A stretch of DNA of 39,600 bases from Brachionus koreanus (GCA_016987375.1 PJRA01000112.1:82626-122225), one strand, 5' to 3'. Positions 9,490 through 20,200 are shown, counted from the stretch's first letter. Notes: generated from the sequence alone by a model not told the origin. A program made the numbers and translations.

Positions 9490-10283
9490 TAAATTTTTAG
9501 TTAAGACTTGAATTTTTACTCAATGGTTGACAAAATTAAAAAAACTTTGACTCGAGATTGATTTGACAATTTCCTTCTTAGTTTAAACTCATTATCAGAA
9601 ACTAGTTAATATTAACTTGTTATAAGAAGCTCTAGCTTGGTACAGAAAAAAAAATTTGGACAATAAAATTTGAATTTGAAAAATTTTTTTTACAAAATTT
9701 TAATTATGAATGACGTCATTTTGAGAATTTTGTAAAAGAATAGACAAAATATTTGTGTTGATATAGGTTTACATGGTTTGGAAACAATTATTTTTTTTTA
9801 ATTTAATCAGATAACTTGTAAGAGTTCCATATGACAGGATCAATCTTTGAATTTAAATCTTTTTTTTTAAATGTATAAGGTGTTTATTTTAGATTTGCAC
9901 TCAAGTCGATGTTTCATATAAGACAAATTAAAGAAAATTCAAAAAAATCAAGTCGTATTTAAAATATTCATATCTAATAATTAAATTAATTTCTCATTTT
10001 CTTGTACAACAGAATAAACAATAAGATTAAGATCAATCAATTTATTGAAAAAACAGAATTTAGTGATTTATAAAAATTTAAAAATAAAAAAACAAAATAG
10101 TAATTGAAAGTAAATTGTATTAATAAGAAAAAACAATTAGAGAAATTAAAGAAAAGTAAAAACAATTTAATCACAATAACAGTACAAAAATTAATTGATT
10201 TGTAACTAAATCAAAAAAGACACTAAAGATATAAGAACAAAATTCATGATTTAAAATTATAATATGATACAATTTGAAATCAA
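9490..10283 (+). other. AT-rich intergenic stretch
   Basis: Nothing beyond poly-A/T runs and the second copy of the AGCTYGGTACAG repeat at 9627-9652. Confidence 0.6.
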
Positions 10284-10700
10284 TCAATCAATAACATTGA
10301 AATCAAGCCAATTCATTTGATTATTGTTTTTTTCATTCAAATTTGTATGATTTAAAATTTGATCAATATTACCAATGTCAATGTCTAGATACAAATTTTC
10401 AAGCCAATTCATTTGATTATTGTTTTTTTCATTCAAATTTGTATGATTTAAAATTTGATCAATATTACCAATGTCAATGTCAAGATCCAAATTTTCAAGC
10501 CAATTCATTTGATTATTGTTTTTTTCATTCAAATTTTTATGATTTAAAATTTGATCAATATTACCAATGTCAATGTCTAGATACAAATTTTCAAGCCAAT
10601 TCATTTGATTATTGTTTTTTTCATTCAAATTTGTATGATTTAAAATTTGATCAATATTACCAATGTCAATGTCAAGATCCAAATTTTCAAGCCAATTCAT
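10284..10700 (-). CDS. Small repeat protein ORF encoded by the 96-bp array
   Basis: A true ATG at 10700 opens a 138-residue frame of four 32-residue repeats, each NWLENL(D/Y)LDIDIGNIDQIL followed by NH(T/K)NLNEKNNNQM. It closes with a unique tail, LDFNVID. The repeat alternates an acidic-hydrophobic segment with an Asn/Lys-rich linker and has no Cys. A TATA box-like TATAAAATA lies 62 bp upstream of the ATG, and the frame is preserved through all units, which favours a real gene. Against this, the opposite strand is equally open (10343-10711) and I recognise no family. The acidic-hydrophobic segments recall transactivation or protein-binding motifs, but that is inference only. Confidence 0.4.
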   Translation of the reverse strand: MNWLENLDLDIDIGNIDQILNHTNLNEKNNNQMNWLENLYLDIDIGNIDQILNHKNLNEKNNNQMNWLENLDLDIDIGNIDQILNHTNLNEKNNNQMNWLENLYLDIDIGNIDQILNHTNLNEKNNNQMNWLDFNVID

Positions 10701-10710
10701 TTGATCATTG
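10304..10710 (-). repeat. 96-bp tandem repeat, four units plus a partial, 192-bp higher-order period
   Basis: Units begin at 10304, 10400, 10496 and 10592, with a partial fifth at 10688; each unit starts CAAGCCAATTCATTTG. Two variants alternate: units 1 and 3 contain TCTAGATACAA where units 2 and 4 contain TCAAGATCCAA. This suggests duplication of a 192-bp dimer. The 96-bp unit is a multiple of three and is open on both strands, a plain consequence of the period. Units are nearly identical, so the expansion is recent. Confidence 0.95.
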
Positions 10711-10761
10711 ATCAGCTAATTCTGTATCTTTTATTTTAATATTTTTGAAAATATCATCCCC

Positions 10762-10770
10762 TATTTTATA
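10762..10770 (-). promoter_or_regulatory. TATA box upstream of the repeat ORF
   Basis: The minus strand reads GGGTATAAAATAGGGG, a near-consensus TATA box with GC flanks that stand out in this AT-rich region. It lies 62 bp before the ATG at 10700, which allows a short 5' leader. Confidence 0.4.
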
Positions 10771-10789
10771 CCCTTTTAATTTTTAGTCT

Positions 10790-11454
10790 TTATCCATTAA
10801 AAGTTAAATCGTGTTCATCACGATTTTTAATCTCGTTTTTTCATTTTATTTTTTACTGTTAAATTTTTCATTTATTTTTTTCTAGTTTTTTAAAAATAAT
10901 TTCAAATTTTTGATATCTTCCCTTGAAATTTTCTTTTTGAAAAATCATATTTGCCACGTCCTTTTTTTCTAAATGTTTAATTCGTTTTTCACTTCATGTA
11001 ATAATGAAAATAAAAAACTCTAAAACTCTAAGCCTTTAATAACTTTTTTTAATTAATCGTCTATTTTTTTCTTTTTTTTTAAATTCTCAGTATGAAAAAC
11101 AATTTTTTGTTTTTTTTTTCAATTCCCTTTAGTTTTTATAAAATCAATCAATTCAGTATTTTAATTTATTAGTTCATTTTATATTTTATTGTCTTACAAT
11201 TTTTATTAATCAAAAAATTTATTTTTAAAGAATATAAAACAATAAAGTTTTTTTTACTCGTTTTGACAAGGTTAATATCCTGAAAATTAGTTTAATTTAA
11301 ATATTAAAATTTTTAAAATTTACCTTTAGGAGATGTTGTTAAAAAGAATGTTGTCATATTTTTTTTTTTTGAAAATCAAAAAATTTCTGTATTAAATTAA
11401 TTTAATAAAACTTAAGATATTAAAAAAACTGAATTTGTTTTGTTGTTAGTATGT
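10790..11454 (+). other. AT-rich intergenic stretch
   Basis: No coding frame or motif seen before the second tRNA gene. Confidence 0.6.
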
Positions 11455-11527
11455 GCCCGGTTAGCTCAGTCGGTAGAGCGTGAGACTTTTAATCTCAAGG
11501 CCAAGGGTTCGAGCCCCTTATCGGGCG
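11455..11527 (+). tRNA. tRNA-Lys (anticodon TTT)
   Basis: Starts GCCCGGT and ends ATCGGGCG, with anticodon loop CTTTTAA, A box TAGCTCAGTCGG and B box GGTTCGAGCCC. Identical in all 73 positions to the minus-strand copy at 8892-8964, 2.5 kb away. The flanks are unlike except for the short GAATTTTT that follows both. Confidence 0.97.
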
Positions 11528-11529
11528 AA

Positions 11530-11536
11530 TTTTTTT
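11530..11536 (+). terminator. Pol III terminator of tRNA-Lys
   Basis: Seven T in a row begin three bases after the end of the tRNA. Confidence 0.85.
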
Positions 11537-12960
11537 CAAAATAAAAAACAATTAATTTAAAAACAAAAATTTAAACGGTTTTAAGCTTATTTTAAAATAT
11601 CAATTTATTTAAATAAATTGAGTTGCTTTTTTATTAAAAAATATTAAAAGCTTTGATTCAAAAAATTAACTAAAATAAATAAGATAATTATTTTTATCCT
11701 CTAAACAATTTAATAAAATTAGAATACTTAATTTGACTTTTAATTTCTAATATTCTCGAATTATTTAATTATCTTAAAATTTTCTCAAGGTAATCATTTT
11801 GTCAAATAAAAATTTTGAAATTTTATTCGAGTATTTTTATTTTATTTAATTCAATCAAGTAATGTGTTTTTTTATTTTGAAAAAACTTAATTCTTTAAGT
11901 TATTTAGTTTAAAAAAAGGTTTAAAAAAATAAAACCATTTACTAAAATCAGAAAATATTTTTGTATTTTTTTTCTTAATTGCAAACTAAAATTAAAAAAA
12001 ATATACAAAAAAAAATATTTTTAAAATGTATATAAAATTTGTCTATTTTGCTTAATTTAATCTCAAGGCAGAAAATAAATCAAAATAATTTTGCAAATTT
12101 TAAAGATATTTTCTTTACCAAAATTACAGTTTCTTTACCAATTCTGACATTAATGAATGTGATATTTAATGGATCAAGAAACTAAGTGCGATTTTCAAAG
12201 CTTGACTTTTGCTTAGATTCTTTCAAGTCGAGACTAGGACTAACTTTGATTTAATCACACAACAAAATTATTTATTAGAAAAAAAATTAAAATATTTTAT
12301 TCAAAAAATTTTTTGTCTATGAAAAAAAAATTGTACATGCTTATAAAATCAAATAATTCAAATCATAAATAAGATATAAACAGATGAAAATATTAATTTA
12401 ATTGAGCACTGTCAAAGTCCAAAAATAAATATTAAAAAAAAAGCATAAATAAATTTGCTATAGTCTTAATTATTCGAACTAGTCGATTGAGTGAAATGCA
12501 AAAAATATGACGCTTGGTTAAAAAATTCACTACCACACCCAAGCTAATTAGTTGTGAGCACATTTTTTAAATGTCTAAAAATATGCTTGTTTTGGCTAAA
12601 TCTTTAAAAAAAAATACACAAATCTAAGCAAAAAATTTTTGAAATTTTATTTTTCAAACTAGATAACAATTTTCTCTAAACTCTTCTTTAGCACACATTC
12701 AATTTCAGGCCATTTTTTTTGTTGTGACAAAATTCAAGTCACGTGACAATTCGCCAAAAATTCTCTTTAATTTATGACTATTCAATTAGAAATGAATTTG
12801 CAATGCAACACAAAACATGAAAAAATTTGAAATAATTATAAAATCTAAATTCTTTTCCTTTTTAATGAAGATAAACTTCATAATTTATAGTTTAAATTAA
12901 AGTGATTGCATAACAAATTTTTGTAAGAGACTTACAAAGTCTCTTTCAAAGCCTTTTGCT
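11537..12960 (+). other. AT-rich intergenic stretch
   Basis: No gene or repeat structure seen; the end should hold the promoter of the citrate carrier gene. Confidence 0.6.
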
Positions 12961-12965
12961 ATTTT

Positions 12966-12972
12966 TATAAAG
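12966..12972 (+). promoter_or_regulatory. Possible TATA box of the citrate carrier gene
   Basis: TATAAAG lies 98 bp upstream of the ATG. A second candidate, TTTATACG, is at about 13001-13010. In AT-rich DNA either may be chance. Confidence 0.3.
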
Positions 12973-13063
12973 CCACAACTTGAATTAACTACTAAAATAT
13001 CTTTTTATACGTGTCAAAATCTAAGTTTTTTTCTTCATTCATTTGAACTAGATTTGCAAAGCG

Positions 13064-14281
13064 ATGAACGGATTATACAAAAGGCCCAATAGTGAAAAAA
13101 TAATGGCCGCTCCGGCTCAAACAACCGGAGGTCTGAAGGGAATCATAGCCGGTCGGGACATGAATAATCTTAAAAAACAAAAAAACTGAAAACTAAGTTT
13201 TTTTTAAGGTGGTATAACTGGCGGAATTGAAATAATGATCACATATCCAACCGAGTTTGTCAAAACCCAGCTTCAGCTTGATGAAAGTAGTAGCAAAGGT
13301 GGTCAGACAAGAAAGTATGCAGGCCCGGTTGACTGTGTCAAAAAAACCATCAACAACAGAGGCTTTTTAGGTCTTTACAGAGGCCTAAGTGTTCTTTTGT
13401 ATGGGTCAATACCCAAAAGTGCTGTCAGGTACTAAAAATAAAATGAGAAAAAAAAATTTTTTTTTCAATTTTTAAAATTTAGATTTGGTGCTTTTGAAGA
13501 ATGCAAACGTTTTCTGGTAAATGACAAGGGTCAATTGACACCGGGCACTCGACTGTTGGCCGGTCTTGGCGCTGGAGTAATTGCTTTTGTCTAAATCTTC
13601 TATTATTATCCGATGTTAAAACTAAGTCAAGGTTTCAGAAGCCATTTTTGCCGTTACTCCTATGGAAACAGTTAAAGTGAAATTTATTCATGATCAAAAT
13701 TCGGCTAATCCAAAATACCGGGGCTTTTTCCACGGTGTACGTGAAATAGTCAAACAATATGGCATTGGTGGTGTTTACAAAGGAGTAACGGCTACAATAA
13801 TCAAACAAGGATCTAATCAAGCCATTAGGTTTTTTGTGATGGAATCACTTAAAGCCGAGTACAGAAAACTAAAAAATCTAGATCACAATGCGCCAGTTCC
13901 AGTTCTTTTGACCGGTGTTTTCGGCCTCATTGCCGGAGCTGCTAGTGTTTTTGGTAACACTCCAGTCGATGTTGTGAAAACAAGAATGCAAGTATATCTA
14001 AATATTTTTTAATTTATTTTATTTATTTAATTTAAATTTAAAAAAAGGGTTTAGAAGCGAACAAGTACAAGAATACTTTTGATTGTGCTGTTCAAATAAT
14101 GAAAAACGAAGGCCCAAAAGCGTATTTTTTCTATTTATATTCAAAATTGATTAAAATAATTTTTTTTCCAAGATTCTACAAAGGAACTGTTCCAAGATTG
14201 AGCAGAGTTTGTTTAGACGTTGCCATTACGTTCATGATATATGACAAATTTATTGAAGTATTCAATAAAGTTTGGAAGTAG
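13064..14281 (+). CDS. SLC25A1: Mitochondrial tricarboxylate (citrate) carrier, SLC25A1 family
   Basis: Six exons join to a 314-residue protein: 13064-13151, 13209-13428, 13483-13576, 13632-13991, 14048-14121 and 14173-14281. All introns are GT-AG and only 51-57 bp long. Three carrier repeats carry the Px(D/E)xx(K/R) signature: [18 protein letters not shown] and [50 protein letters not shown] and [15 protein letters not shown] match the animal citrate carrier almost word for word, and its usual length is about 311. The protein exchanges matrix citrate for cytosolic malate across the inner mitochondrial membrane, feeding acetyl-CoA to lipid synthesis. The first ATG was chosen because the exon-1 frame leads directly into the first carrier repeat. 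The joined frame shows no lesion. Confidence 0.97.
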
Positions 14282-16236
14282 ATTTAGATGAGAAGAAATA
14301 TTTAATTTAAATTAATTAATATTTAAAAAAAAAATTTAAAACTAGGCTAATCGAAAATCACATATCACAATTTTTCATTTTTTTTGCGTTTTATTTTTTT
14401 TTCTATTTGATCATTTGGTATCCATTATAAAATAATTCCTCTTAAAAAAAAAATAAAAACTTTCATTTTCAATTTTTTTATTTGAAGAATTTTTAGTTGA
14501 GAGAGTGAATGAATAAAAAAGAATAATTTAGTTTTTTCACTTAATTCATAATGAACAAAGATTTTGCCAAATTTTAATATTTCACGAAAATTACTGTAAA
14601 ATCATAAAAATTTTAGAAGTGTTCAGATTTAAAATTTGTAATTTTTTTAAAAAATTAATTCATTTTAGAAGTGATTATTTGTCATTTTTTTAAAAGTAAA
14701 CATTAGATACTTTGTAATTTTCTTGTCTGGATGAATTACAATTAAACAAATTAAAAGTGAGTTGGTCTTAATTTATGCAAAAAAAAACTGTGTTAATGCC
14801 AATATAACAAAATAAAGTAGAATTATTCAAAATTAAAAGAAATATTGTTATAATTGAACAAAAAAGCAGTGATTTAGTCACAATTAAGCAGACTATAGGA
14901 GAGTAATAGACCAAATTTAACCCAAGAACCAAATCCTATTTAGGATCCTATAGGAGTCCTTAGGATTAATTAAGATTTAGGATCATTGATAGAAAGTTCT
15001 TGATTGAATCTTGATTGATTCTTTAAGAATCTTGGTAGGAATATCAGGAAAACTTTTAAAAATTTTTCAAAAAATTTTAAATCCTCGTATCTTTTGAATA
15101 GATATTTCAAATGAATATATCTGTTTTGATTTATGTAGATTTTAAAATTTTGAAAAAAATTATGAAAAAGCGTAAAAAAATACTTGCTGCTTTTAGTCTT
15201 TAAGTTCTCAGATTTTAAATTAGTTTTAGAATTAAATAAACAAAGAAATAGGCATATCATTTTTAAGAGATCATTTAATTTTGTTTACCGTAAATCATTG
15301 CGAAAATAAAGTATTTTAACATATTAAAATCAAAAATCTGATACATTTTAAAAGACTTTTACTTAAAATTTTAAAGGATTGTCTTTTAGGATTATTCAAA
15401 TAAATGTTTTGTTAAGACTCGAGTTTTGACGTCTCTTAATCTTTCTCTCTAGACCTTATTTAAATGTAGTTAAGTCATAACTGAAGTCAGAGCACGCTAA
15501 TACTTAGCCAAGTTATGAAAATGCTAGCTAAAAGAATATTATGTTATTTTTTCAAAGAATTCAAAGACTCTCAATGCGAATTTTTGAATCTTTGAATAGT
15601 AAAAAGCCATTCCCAGTGATCATGGTTAACGTTAAAGGAACGTGAATAAACGTTAAAATTTATAATAATGTGAATTTTTCGGAAATTTAATAACAAATTA
15701 AAATTTATTTTTTTTGTTTAAAGCAGCTAATTTTTTCAGATGTTCTGCTAGTTTGTCTAATGGAAATAAAATTTCAAGATGATTGAATGAATTTTTAAGA
15801 TTTGTTAAAAAATAATAAAAAATTTGACCATAGACCAAATTTTAATTGATATTAAGTTAATTGCTAAAAAATTTCTTTTGAAAAAAAAAAATATGAAGTA
15901 AAGAAAATAAATAAAATAAAGTAGTAGAGTGAAACACAAAAAGAAAAGGTTTGTTTTCTCCAAGTGTTGGATGCAAGATTTTTCGGTAACTTTGTTTAAT
16001 TAAGTAATCGGTTATTTAAAGAGAATTAATTTTCAATCCTTCAAAATATTAGAATCCAGATGATATTTCCAGATGAATTTTCGGTAAACTTTTAAAAAAA
16101 ATTATTAAAATAAAATTATTACAGAACCATACTTTATTTTTTACTAAACGAGTTTTAATTTTTTTTATTTGAATTAAATTTGTTTTTTTAAATAATTAAC
16201 AAAATGTCAATCAAAAAGTTAGAGTTTTAAAAAAAA
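14282..16236 (+). other. Long AT-rich intergenic stretch
   Basis: No gene found. An AATAAA at about 14448 could serve the citrate carrier mRNA. Around 14930-15020 short direct motifs (TTAGGAT, CTATAGGAG, TTGATTGATTC) recur several times, a degenerate simple repeat. The 96-codon minus-strand frame at 14970-15260 is low in complexity and has no motif. Confidence 0.55.
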
Positions 16237-16500
16237 ATGGCTTCGAGATAGTAATGTTCCAATACCATATACGACATATAGACGGTATCAAAAAAATTTC
16301 AATATTCAAGGTCCCCTTGATACATCTTTAAAAATTTAGAGAGAAAATTTCTCAATTGATGAGCACCAAAAAATTCAAAATAATGAATCTACCAGTCGAT
16401 CTAGTATAGATGAGCTTCCAACAATTCAAAATAATTAATCCAGCAGTGGATCAAAATAAGATGATCTTTTAGCACAAGAGCAATATTATGGTTTAAATCG
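16237..16500 (+). pseudogene. Transposon-like ORF relic with 51-bp tandem repeats
   Basis: ATG at 16237 gives MASR, then the frame shifts. The shifted frame reads coherently (PIPYTTYRRYQKNFNIQGPL) to a TAG. A further frame holds 17-codon repeats containing DE...IQNN, with units at 16358, 16409 and 16460 (51-bp period). Loss of two bases after the first four codons would explain the first shift. A start codon, protein-like composition and then repeated lesions suggest the N-terminus of a transposon or retrocopied ORF. I do not recognise the family. Confidence 0.4.
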
Positions 16501-16599
16501 TTTAGTTTAGACTTTCGTTTAATTTGAATTTTTTCTAACGATTTATTAATTAATATTGACTTTAGAGGATGTTGTCCATTATTCAATTAGTTTTCAACT

Positions 16600-17101
16600 T
16601 TATCCGATTTAGTTCTAATAGTTTTTGGTTCAACTTTTTCATCTTATCCCCTTCTTTTAGTTCGATTTGGAAAAATTCACTTTTATTTTAGCTCATTTGG
16701 AACTAATTACTTTGCCGTACAGTTCAATCTAGACTAATTTTCTTTTATTTGAGCAAATTTAGGGCGAAACTCCTTTTAGTCAAGCTTATTTAGGACTAAT
16801 TGCTTTTAGGACAGTTCTTTCGGACAAATTTTAGTCCAGTTGGATAAAACCTCTAATTCAGTTCAATTAGAACCAGTTCTCTTTTAGTTCAGCTAATTTG
16901 AGATTAAAACCTTATAATTCACTTTTTTTAGGACTGCTTACGGTCCAGAAGCTTTAGTTTAGCTAAATGGGACTTATTGTCTGTTTATTCAGTACTATTA
17001 GTCTTTTAACCCTTTAATTCGATTCAATTATGACTAATTTCGCTTTAATTTTGATCAATTGGGACAAATAGGACTAATTCCTTTTTGGGCGAGCCCATTT
17101 T

Positions 17102-17136
<35 letters not shown>

Positions 17137-17690
17137 TTTTTGACTAAACTCTCTTAGTACACTTTATTTAGGACTACTTATGGTCCCGAAGCTTATGAAA
17201 AGCTCTTTTGGACAAATTTACTTTTAGTTCAGTACAATTGTGACTTTTTACCCTTTAATTCGGTTAATTGTGCCTAATCCCATCCCCTTTTATTTAATAT
17301 GGTTAAATTGTGACAATTTTTTTTTAAAATTCAGTTAAATTGAAACATAAAAATTAGGAATATCATTCTAAGGACATTCTCTATTTTTTCATTCAGTTCA
17401 TCTAGTATTTATTCCCATAAATCGAGAAATTCGCAAAAATTTAGTTAGCACATTTTCCAGCACGATGATAAGCAGCTTCGGTACATATTAGTATGCTGGA
17501 CAAACTCCCTTTTCAATTTGTTATTATCGGACCAACTACTTTTTAAACCTGGTTCATTTGTAGCCAACTTCCTTCAATTTTTTTGAATAGGTACCAACAA
17601 TCTTTCAATTTGCTTTTATTGTTCGATTTTGACAGAATCTTCTTCAATGTGTTATTTTTGGACTAACTCCCTATCAATTAAATTTTTGCC
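16600..17690 (+). repeat. Degenerate minisatellite, about 30-bp period
   Basis: Loose copies of GGACTAATTCCTTTTAGTTC and related versions (GGACAAACTCCCTTTTCAA, GGACCAACTAC, GGACTAACTCCC) follow one another through the region. The segment TTTAGGACTRCTTAYGGTCC occurs twice (about 16925 and 17168). The motif is the same type as the roughly 31-bp GGGACCAACTCCCTTTAAA repeat at 30.0-30.2 and 31.3-32.0 kb, so these are probably one dispersed family of different ages. Confidence 0.6.
17106..17134. repeat. (TA)n microsatellite
   Basis: Twenty-nine bases of perfect TA alternation within the minisatellite. Confidence 0.95.
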
Positions 17691-17696
17691 ATTGAG

Positions 17697-18394
17697 TCAT
17701 GTCTTGAGCAATTAGAAGAGAGAAATAAACTTTTGTCTGATCTTAACCAAAAAATTGAACAAAATGAGAAGAAAATCCAATCACTTACTGAACAGCTTCA
17801 TGTTTATAGATTAATTAATGGTAAATAAATAAATTTTTTTGTCAAAAATCTAACAATTTTTTTTAGACCAAGAATTTGTAAAAAAAATTGTTTCTTTTTC
17901 AGTTCATGTTTTAAAACATATCGGAACACCAACTGACAGAGAAGAAATTAAGATGTTTAGTTTAAATAGCGATAAACTTGTGTTGTCTAACAATTACAAA
18001 ACTATTTTGGTTGATGATTCTTTTTTAATGAGGACTCAAATTTTGATAGATCAAAAAAAATCAAACAAAGTGATTTTAAAACTATCGGTCAGTGCACTGA
18101 TTCCAGATATCGTGATTTTGGGAAAAAATAATTGCGCATACATGAGAGAAAATTTATCTGAAATTCTAAATGCTGCAAAGGTATAACTAATTAAATAAAT
18201 ATGTTAAAAGATTTATTAAAAAAACTAGATTTTACAACTAAAAAATTTTTTAATTGATTTGTTTTAGTAATAACAAATTAAAAATTATTTTTTAAATTAA
18301 AAAGAATTCGAATATAAAAAAATTCTAAATTTTTTTTTAGATTATCTCAACAGTAAAAATGTCTTTTTTAGCGATAGTCTTAAATTATGTTTAA
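17697..18394 (+). CDS. Partial unknown coiled-coil gene, three exons seen
   Basis: Exon A (17697-17820, after a weak GAG acceptor) encodes a coiled coil beginning SCLEQLEERNKLLSDL. Exon B (17867-18180) is reached through a 46-bp GT-AG intron in phase 1. It encodes a mixed alpha/beta region with VLKHIGTPTDREEI, LVDDSFLMRTQIL and PDIVILGKNNCAYMREN. Exon C starts at 18341 after a good TTTTAG acceptor. The phase that follows from exon B gives only 18 residues to a TAA at 18392-18394. A neighbouring phase stays open for over 50 residues to 18502 and looks more protein-like. This suggests a one-base lesion or an unseen splice. No 5' exon or start is visible; upstream is minisatellite. Family not recognised. 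Confidence 0.5.
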
Positions 18395-19312
18395 GAGAGC
18401 TTTGCTATCAGTCAAAAATTCGCATTGAGAAATCAGGGTGTCAAGATGATGATAAATCCGCTGGTGGCAAAAATTCGATATTTTTTGATGAGAACTCATC
18501 GTAAAAAATTGTGAATAATTTTTCTAATTATAAAATTTAATTAATATTTCCATTTTTTCCATTTCAACTTTTATTGTGTTGTTTAATTTTTTTTGTTAAA
18601 AAATTTATGTAAAAATGTAAAAAAATTTCAAATATTTAATTAATCAAAATATAAAAAAAAATATAATAATAACGATTTATCTAATTCGTTGTAAAAGTGT
18701 TAATTCACAAACGATTTTTTAATGAATTTATTTAACCAAACTCATCTAATTTTTAACTCCAAGCATTTGAGATTTTTTTCACTAATTTTTCACACTTAAG
18801 TTTCGCTGGGTTATGAAATATCAAATAAATTACATATTGATGAATATTTAAAGCTTTAAGTTTTGAATGAGTTTATTTTGGTATAAGTCAATGCACTTTA
18901 AAATGTTTTATTACAAAATCAAAATAGACAAAATATTTTATTAAAAAGAGGAACTTGAAAATTAAGCAAAAATTTTTAGTATTTTTTTTAAATTTTCTAT
19001 TATTATCTAAAAATTAAAACAAAAAAAATTTAGATAAAATAATTTATTTTTAGAAATGAATAGACAAAAAAATGAATGAAAAAATTTAATTTTTACAACT
19101 AATTTTTATGCACAATTGAAATTTTTTGTTGATAATTAATAATTGTTAAGAAAAGATGATAAATTTCTAAAATAAGAATTGACGATTCCTCGTACAACGT
19201 TTCTATCAATTTTTTTTTGTGGCAAAAAAAAGTTTGTCAAGCCTCGTCTGAGAATGCTTTCAATTAAATCAAGCTTGGATGCGAAACTCTTCGCCAAAAG
19301 CAATCAATCACT
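18395..19312 (+). other. AT-rich intergenic stretch
   Basis: The alternative frame of exon C (to 18502) occupies the start. The rest shows no gene and probably contains the 3' ends of both flanking genes. Confidence 0.5.
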
Positions 19313-20083
19313 CTATTTAGTTTTTGAATAGTTTTCGACCAAATAGTCCTTCAATTGGGCATTTAGTCTCTCTAATTTAGATTGTCTTTTTCTTAAAAGC
19401 TCATTCTCAGCTTCCAGTTGATCACATTTCGAGTCCAATTCATTATAGTATCTTTTTTTATTAGCACGAGAGCATTTCGATGAAATATTATTCTTTTTTC
19501 TTCTCTCTAAATAGTTAATTAAATCATCCTCATTTGTTATGTCCTCAGCTCTGTACACATTTCTTTTGCGACGCTTTTTATCTCCAAGAGAAACAAAATT
19601 TTTTACATCTGTTCCAAAATCCCCTTCCTTTTTTTGTTCTGGCTTAGTTACAGGCGAATATTCAATGATCAAATTTTCAAAGTCTTTTTCACTGTAGCCA
19701 AGACTTTCAAATATTTGATTGGAACTAAGAATGCCTTCAGTTGTTTTTTCCGTAGAGGGAACTGTTTGAAAAAAGTCAAAATCAAAATTTTCTGTATTAT
19801 TCAGCGGCTTGGTCAAATCAACGTCTTCCAAATTCAAGTCAAAGTCAAAATCAACCGCTTCTTGCTTGATGTCAGTCAATAGAGGCTGATTGGGGTCGAT
19901 TTTAGAATCGGACTCGTAAATGGGCTCTTGTTTTACTTCGACCAAACTGTTCGGATTTGAAAGAAGACATTTGAGCTGATCAGGCTTTATTTTTATTACT
20001 TTGCTTGGCCGTACTGTCGGAATTCTGAGCGATTCGACTACTCTGTTTATGGCCGGCTGGCTGGTTACAACATAAGAAACCAT
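19313..20083 (-). CDS. bZIP transcription factor, PAR or C/EBP-like
   Basis: This is a single-exon 256-residue protein from the ATG at 20083 (context AAGATGG). The C-terminal bZIP starts with YLERRKKNNISSKCSR, which fits the N-x7-R core and the NNxxxxxSR signature of PAR and C/EBP-type bZIPs, with Cys at a position usually basic. Next comes a zipper with Leu every seventh residue (LDSKCDQLEAENELLRKR, then on to DYL). The N-terminal part is acidic (FDFDLNLEDVDL) and holds two sumoylation-type motifs, VKQE and IKQE. A basic KKRRKRN stretch ahead of the bZIP could serve as nuclear signal. Such proteins dimerise and regulate transcription from DNA sites in the nucleus. The exact subfamily is uncertain; ATF4/CREB-type is less likely given the NN signature. 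Confidence 0.9.
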   Translation of the reverse strand: MVSYVVTSQPAINRVVESLRIPTVRPSKVIKIKPDQLKCLLSNPNSLVEVKQEPIYESDSKIDPNQPLLTDIKQEAVDFDFDLNLEDVDLTKPLNNTENFDFDFFQTVPSTEKTTEGILSSNQIFESLGYSEKDFENLIIEYSPVTKPEQKKEGDFGTDVKNFVSLGDKKRRKRNVYRAEDITNEDDLINYLERRKKNNISSKCSRANKKRYYNELDSKCDQLEAENELLRKRQSKLERLNAQLKDYLVENYSKTK

Positions 20084-20200
20084 CTTATCAAAGTGATGTA
20101 AAATTACAAAATATTTGCGTCTTTAGTTTAAAATTAGAAGCCTTGTTTAGCTGATTTTTAAAATTTTTCAAGAATGTGAAATTTTCGAGCTCAATGTTGT

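Noticed and set aside
10343..10711. 122-residue plus-strand ORF through the 96-bp array
   Set aside because: It is open only because the period is a multiple of three. It has Phe/Tyr/Cys-rich composition, and the minus strand has the better start context and TATA box.
14970..15260. 96-residue minus-strand ORF
   Set aside because: Low-complexity Phe/Leu/Lys/Asn composition typical of AT-rich non-coding DNA; no motif or splice context.
17953..18186. Taking the ATG at 17953 as the start of the 17.9-kb gene
   Set aside because: The frame is open upstream of this ATG and joins through a GT-AG intron to a coiled-coil exon, so the ATG is internal.
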